A model generated the notes under the pieces. That model saw only the letters and a list, made by a program, of their open reading frames with translations. It did no database searches and had not been told where the DNA came from. From an uncultured Christensenellaceae bacterium (GTDB lineage: Bacteria; Bacillota; Clostridia; Christensenellales; Aristaeellaceae): a stretch of DNA of 5,198 nt. How positions within the stretch are numbered: the first letter of the stretch is position 1; the number at the start of each line of letters is the position of its first letter. The stretch covers positions 1 to 5,198 of the forward strand of contig CAJOPV010000127.1 of NCBI GenBank assembly GCA_905236495.1. The letters are read 5' to 3'. Shown here piece after piece: positions 4,644 through 5,198 of the stretch. A program made the translations under genes and the position numbers.

Positions 4644-5198
4644 ATGAAAGAATCCTCGTATCCCTGGAGACGGTTTCTGAAGCAGATCGCCGTGATCGCC
4701 GTGCCGGTAGCGCTGCAAAATCTGCTGACGACCACCGGGTCCATGGTGGATACCATGATGATCGCCTCCCTGGGGCAAACGAAAGTCGGGGCTGTGGGCC
4801 TGTGCGCCCAGTTTTCCTCCCTGATGTTTTCCTGCTACTGGGGCTTCGTGGGGGGCGGCATGCTCTTTTTCGCGCAATACTGGGGCGCCAAGGATGACGA
4901 GGGGATCAACCGTTCCTACGGCCTGACCCTGACGTGCATGATGACGGTGGGGCTGATCTTCTGCCTGCTTTCGACCTGCTTTTCGGATACCGTCATGCGC
5001 ATGTACACCGATAAGGAGGCCATCCGGGAGATCGGCGCAGCGTACCTTCGGATCGCCGGCTTTTCCTACCCGCTGACGGTGTTTTCCATGGCGATGGCGG
5101 CGCTGCTCAGGTGCACGGGGCAGGTGCGGCTGCCGCTGTACGGCTCCGCCGCGGGGGTGGCTACCAACGTGCTGCTGAACTGGATGCTGATCCACGGC
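4644..5198 (+). CDS. MATE-family efflux transporter, N-terminal part (runs off the window)
   Basis: The first 185 residues are present, and the gene continues past the right edge. MATE proteins export cationic drugs or other toxic compounds across the inner membrane using a Na+ or H+ gradient; full-length members have about 450 residues and 12 helices. Visible family features are the first helix with P21, N26 and the VDTMMIASLG stretch (35-44), the FAQYWGAKDD segment (76-85) that ends the second helix, and the LRCTGQVRLPLYGSAAG region (155-171) leading to N175 and NW (179-180). The start is fixed by AAGGAG (4631-4636) seven bases upstream of the ATG. The closest subgroup is MepA/DinF-like, but the substrate cannot be told from this portion. 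It has its own promoter and a long structured leader. No frameshift is visible. Confidence 0.92.
   Translation, partial: MKESSYPWRRFLKQIAVIAVPVALQNLLTTTGSMVDTMMIASLGQTKVGAVGLCAQFSSLMFSCYWGFVGGGMLFFAQYWGAKDDEGINRSYGLTLTCMMTVGLIFCLLSTCFSDTVMRMYTDKEAIREIGAAYLRIAGFSYPLTVFSMAMAALLRCTGQVRLPLYGSAAGVATNVLLNWMLIHG

Noticed and set aside
1..5198. CRISPR arrays, insertion sequences, rRNA genes
   Set aside because: No regularly spaced repeats, transposase reading frame with terminal repeats, or rRNA-like stretch is visible anywhere in the window.

Overview
The window is GC-rich with short, structured intergenic regions. Strong AGGAGG-type ribosome binding sites precede most genes, a lipobox lipoprotein is present, and the D,D-carboxypeptidase is of the kind found in sporulating and related Firmicutes. 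I infer a high-GC member of the Clostridia (Bacillota), probably a gut-type lineage. This is an inference from style and gene families, not an identification.

Layout from left to right. (1) Positions 1-120 hold two near-identical extended -10 promoter boxes with two dyads between them. They feed a complete + strand D-alanyl-D-alanine carboxypeptidase gene (121-1545). (2) The 130-nt convergent gap (1546-1675) holds an intrinsic terminator that works for the minus strand and an approximately 85-nt structured RNA-like element (copy 1). (3) On the minus strand lies a znuA-like zinc/manganese-binding lipoprotein gene (1676-2572). It has no permease or ATPase gene beside it. It is preceded by a 96-nt spacer of GC-rich imperfect palindromes and then by prfC, encoding peptide chain release factor 3 (2669-4267). 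(4) The 376-nt divergent gap (4268-4643) contains no ordinary gene but is dense with signals: a strong prfC promoter and a prfC leader with mini-ORFs and a hairpin that buries the prfC ribosome binding site; then a consensus promoter facing right and a second copy of the structured RNA. (5) The window ends inside a MATE-family efflux transporter gene (4644 to beyond 5198).

The four proteins are unrelated housekeeping or transport functions: wall peptide trimming, metal uptake, translation termination and drug or toxic-compound export. The main interest is in the non-coding parts. The prfC leader has the architecture of a translational attenuator in which slow termination at a UGA-ended mini-ORF would expose the release-factor ribosome binding site. 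The two copies of the structured element share sequence blocks and show compensatory base changes. One copy starts almost exactly at the predicted transcription start of the MATE gene, as a riboswitch would; a known class to test first is guanidine-IV (the mepA motif). None of these RNA calls has been tested by a search or by folding software.
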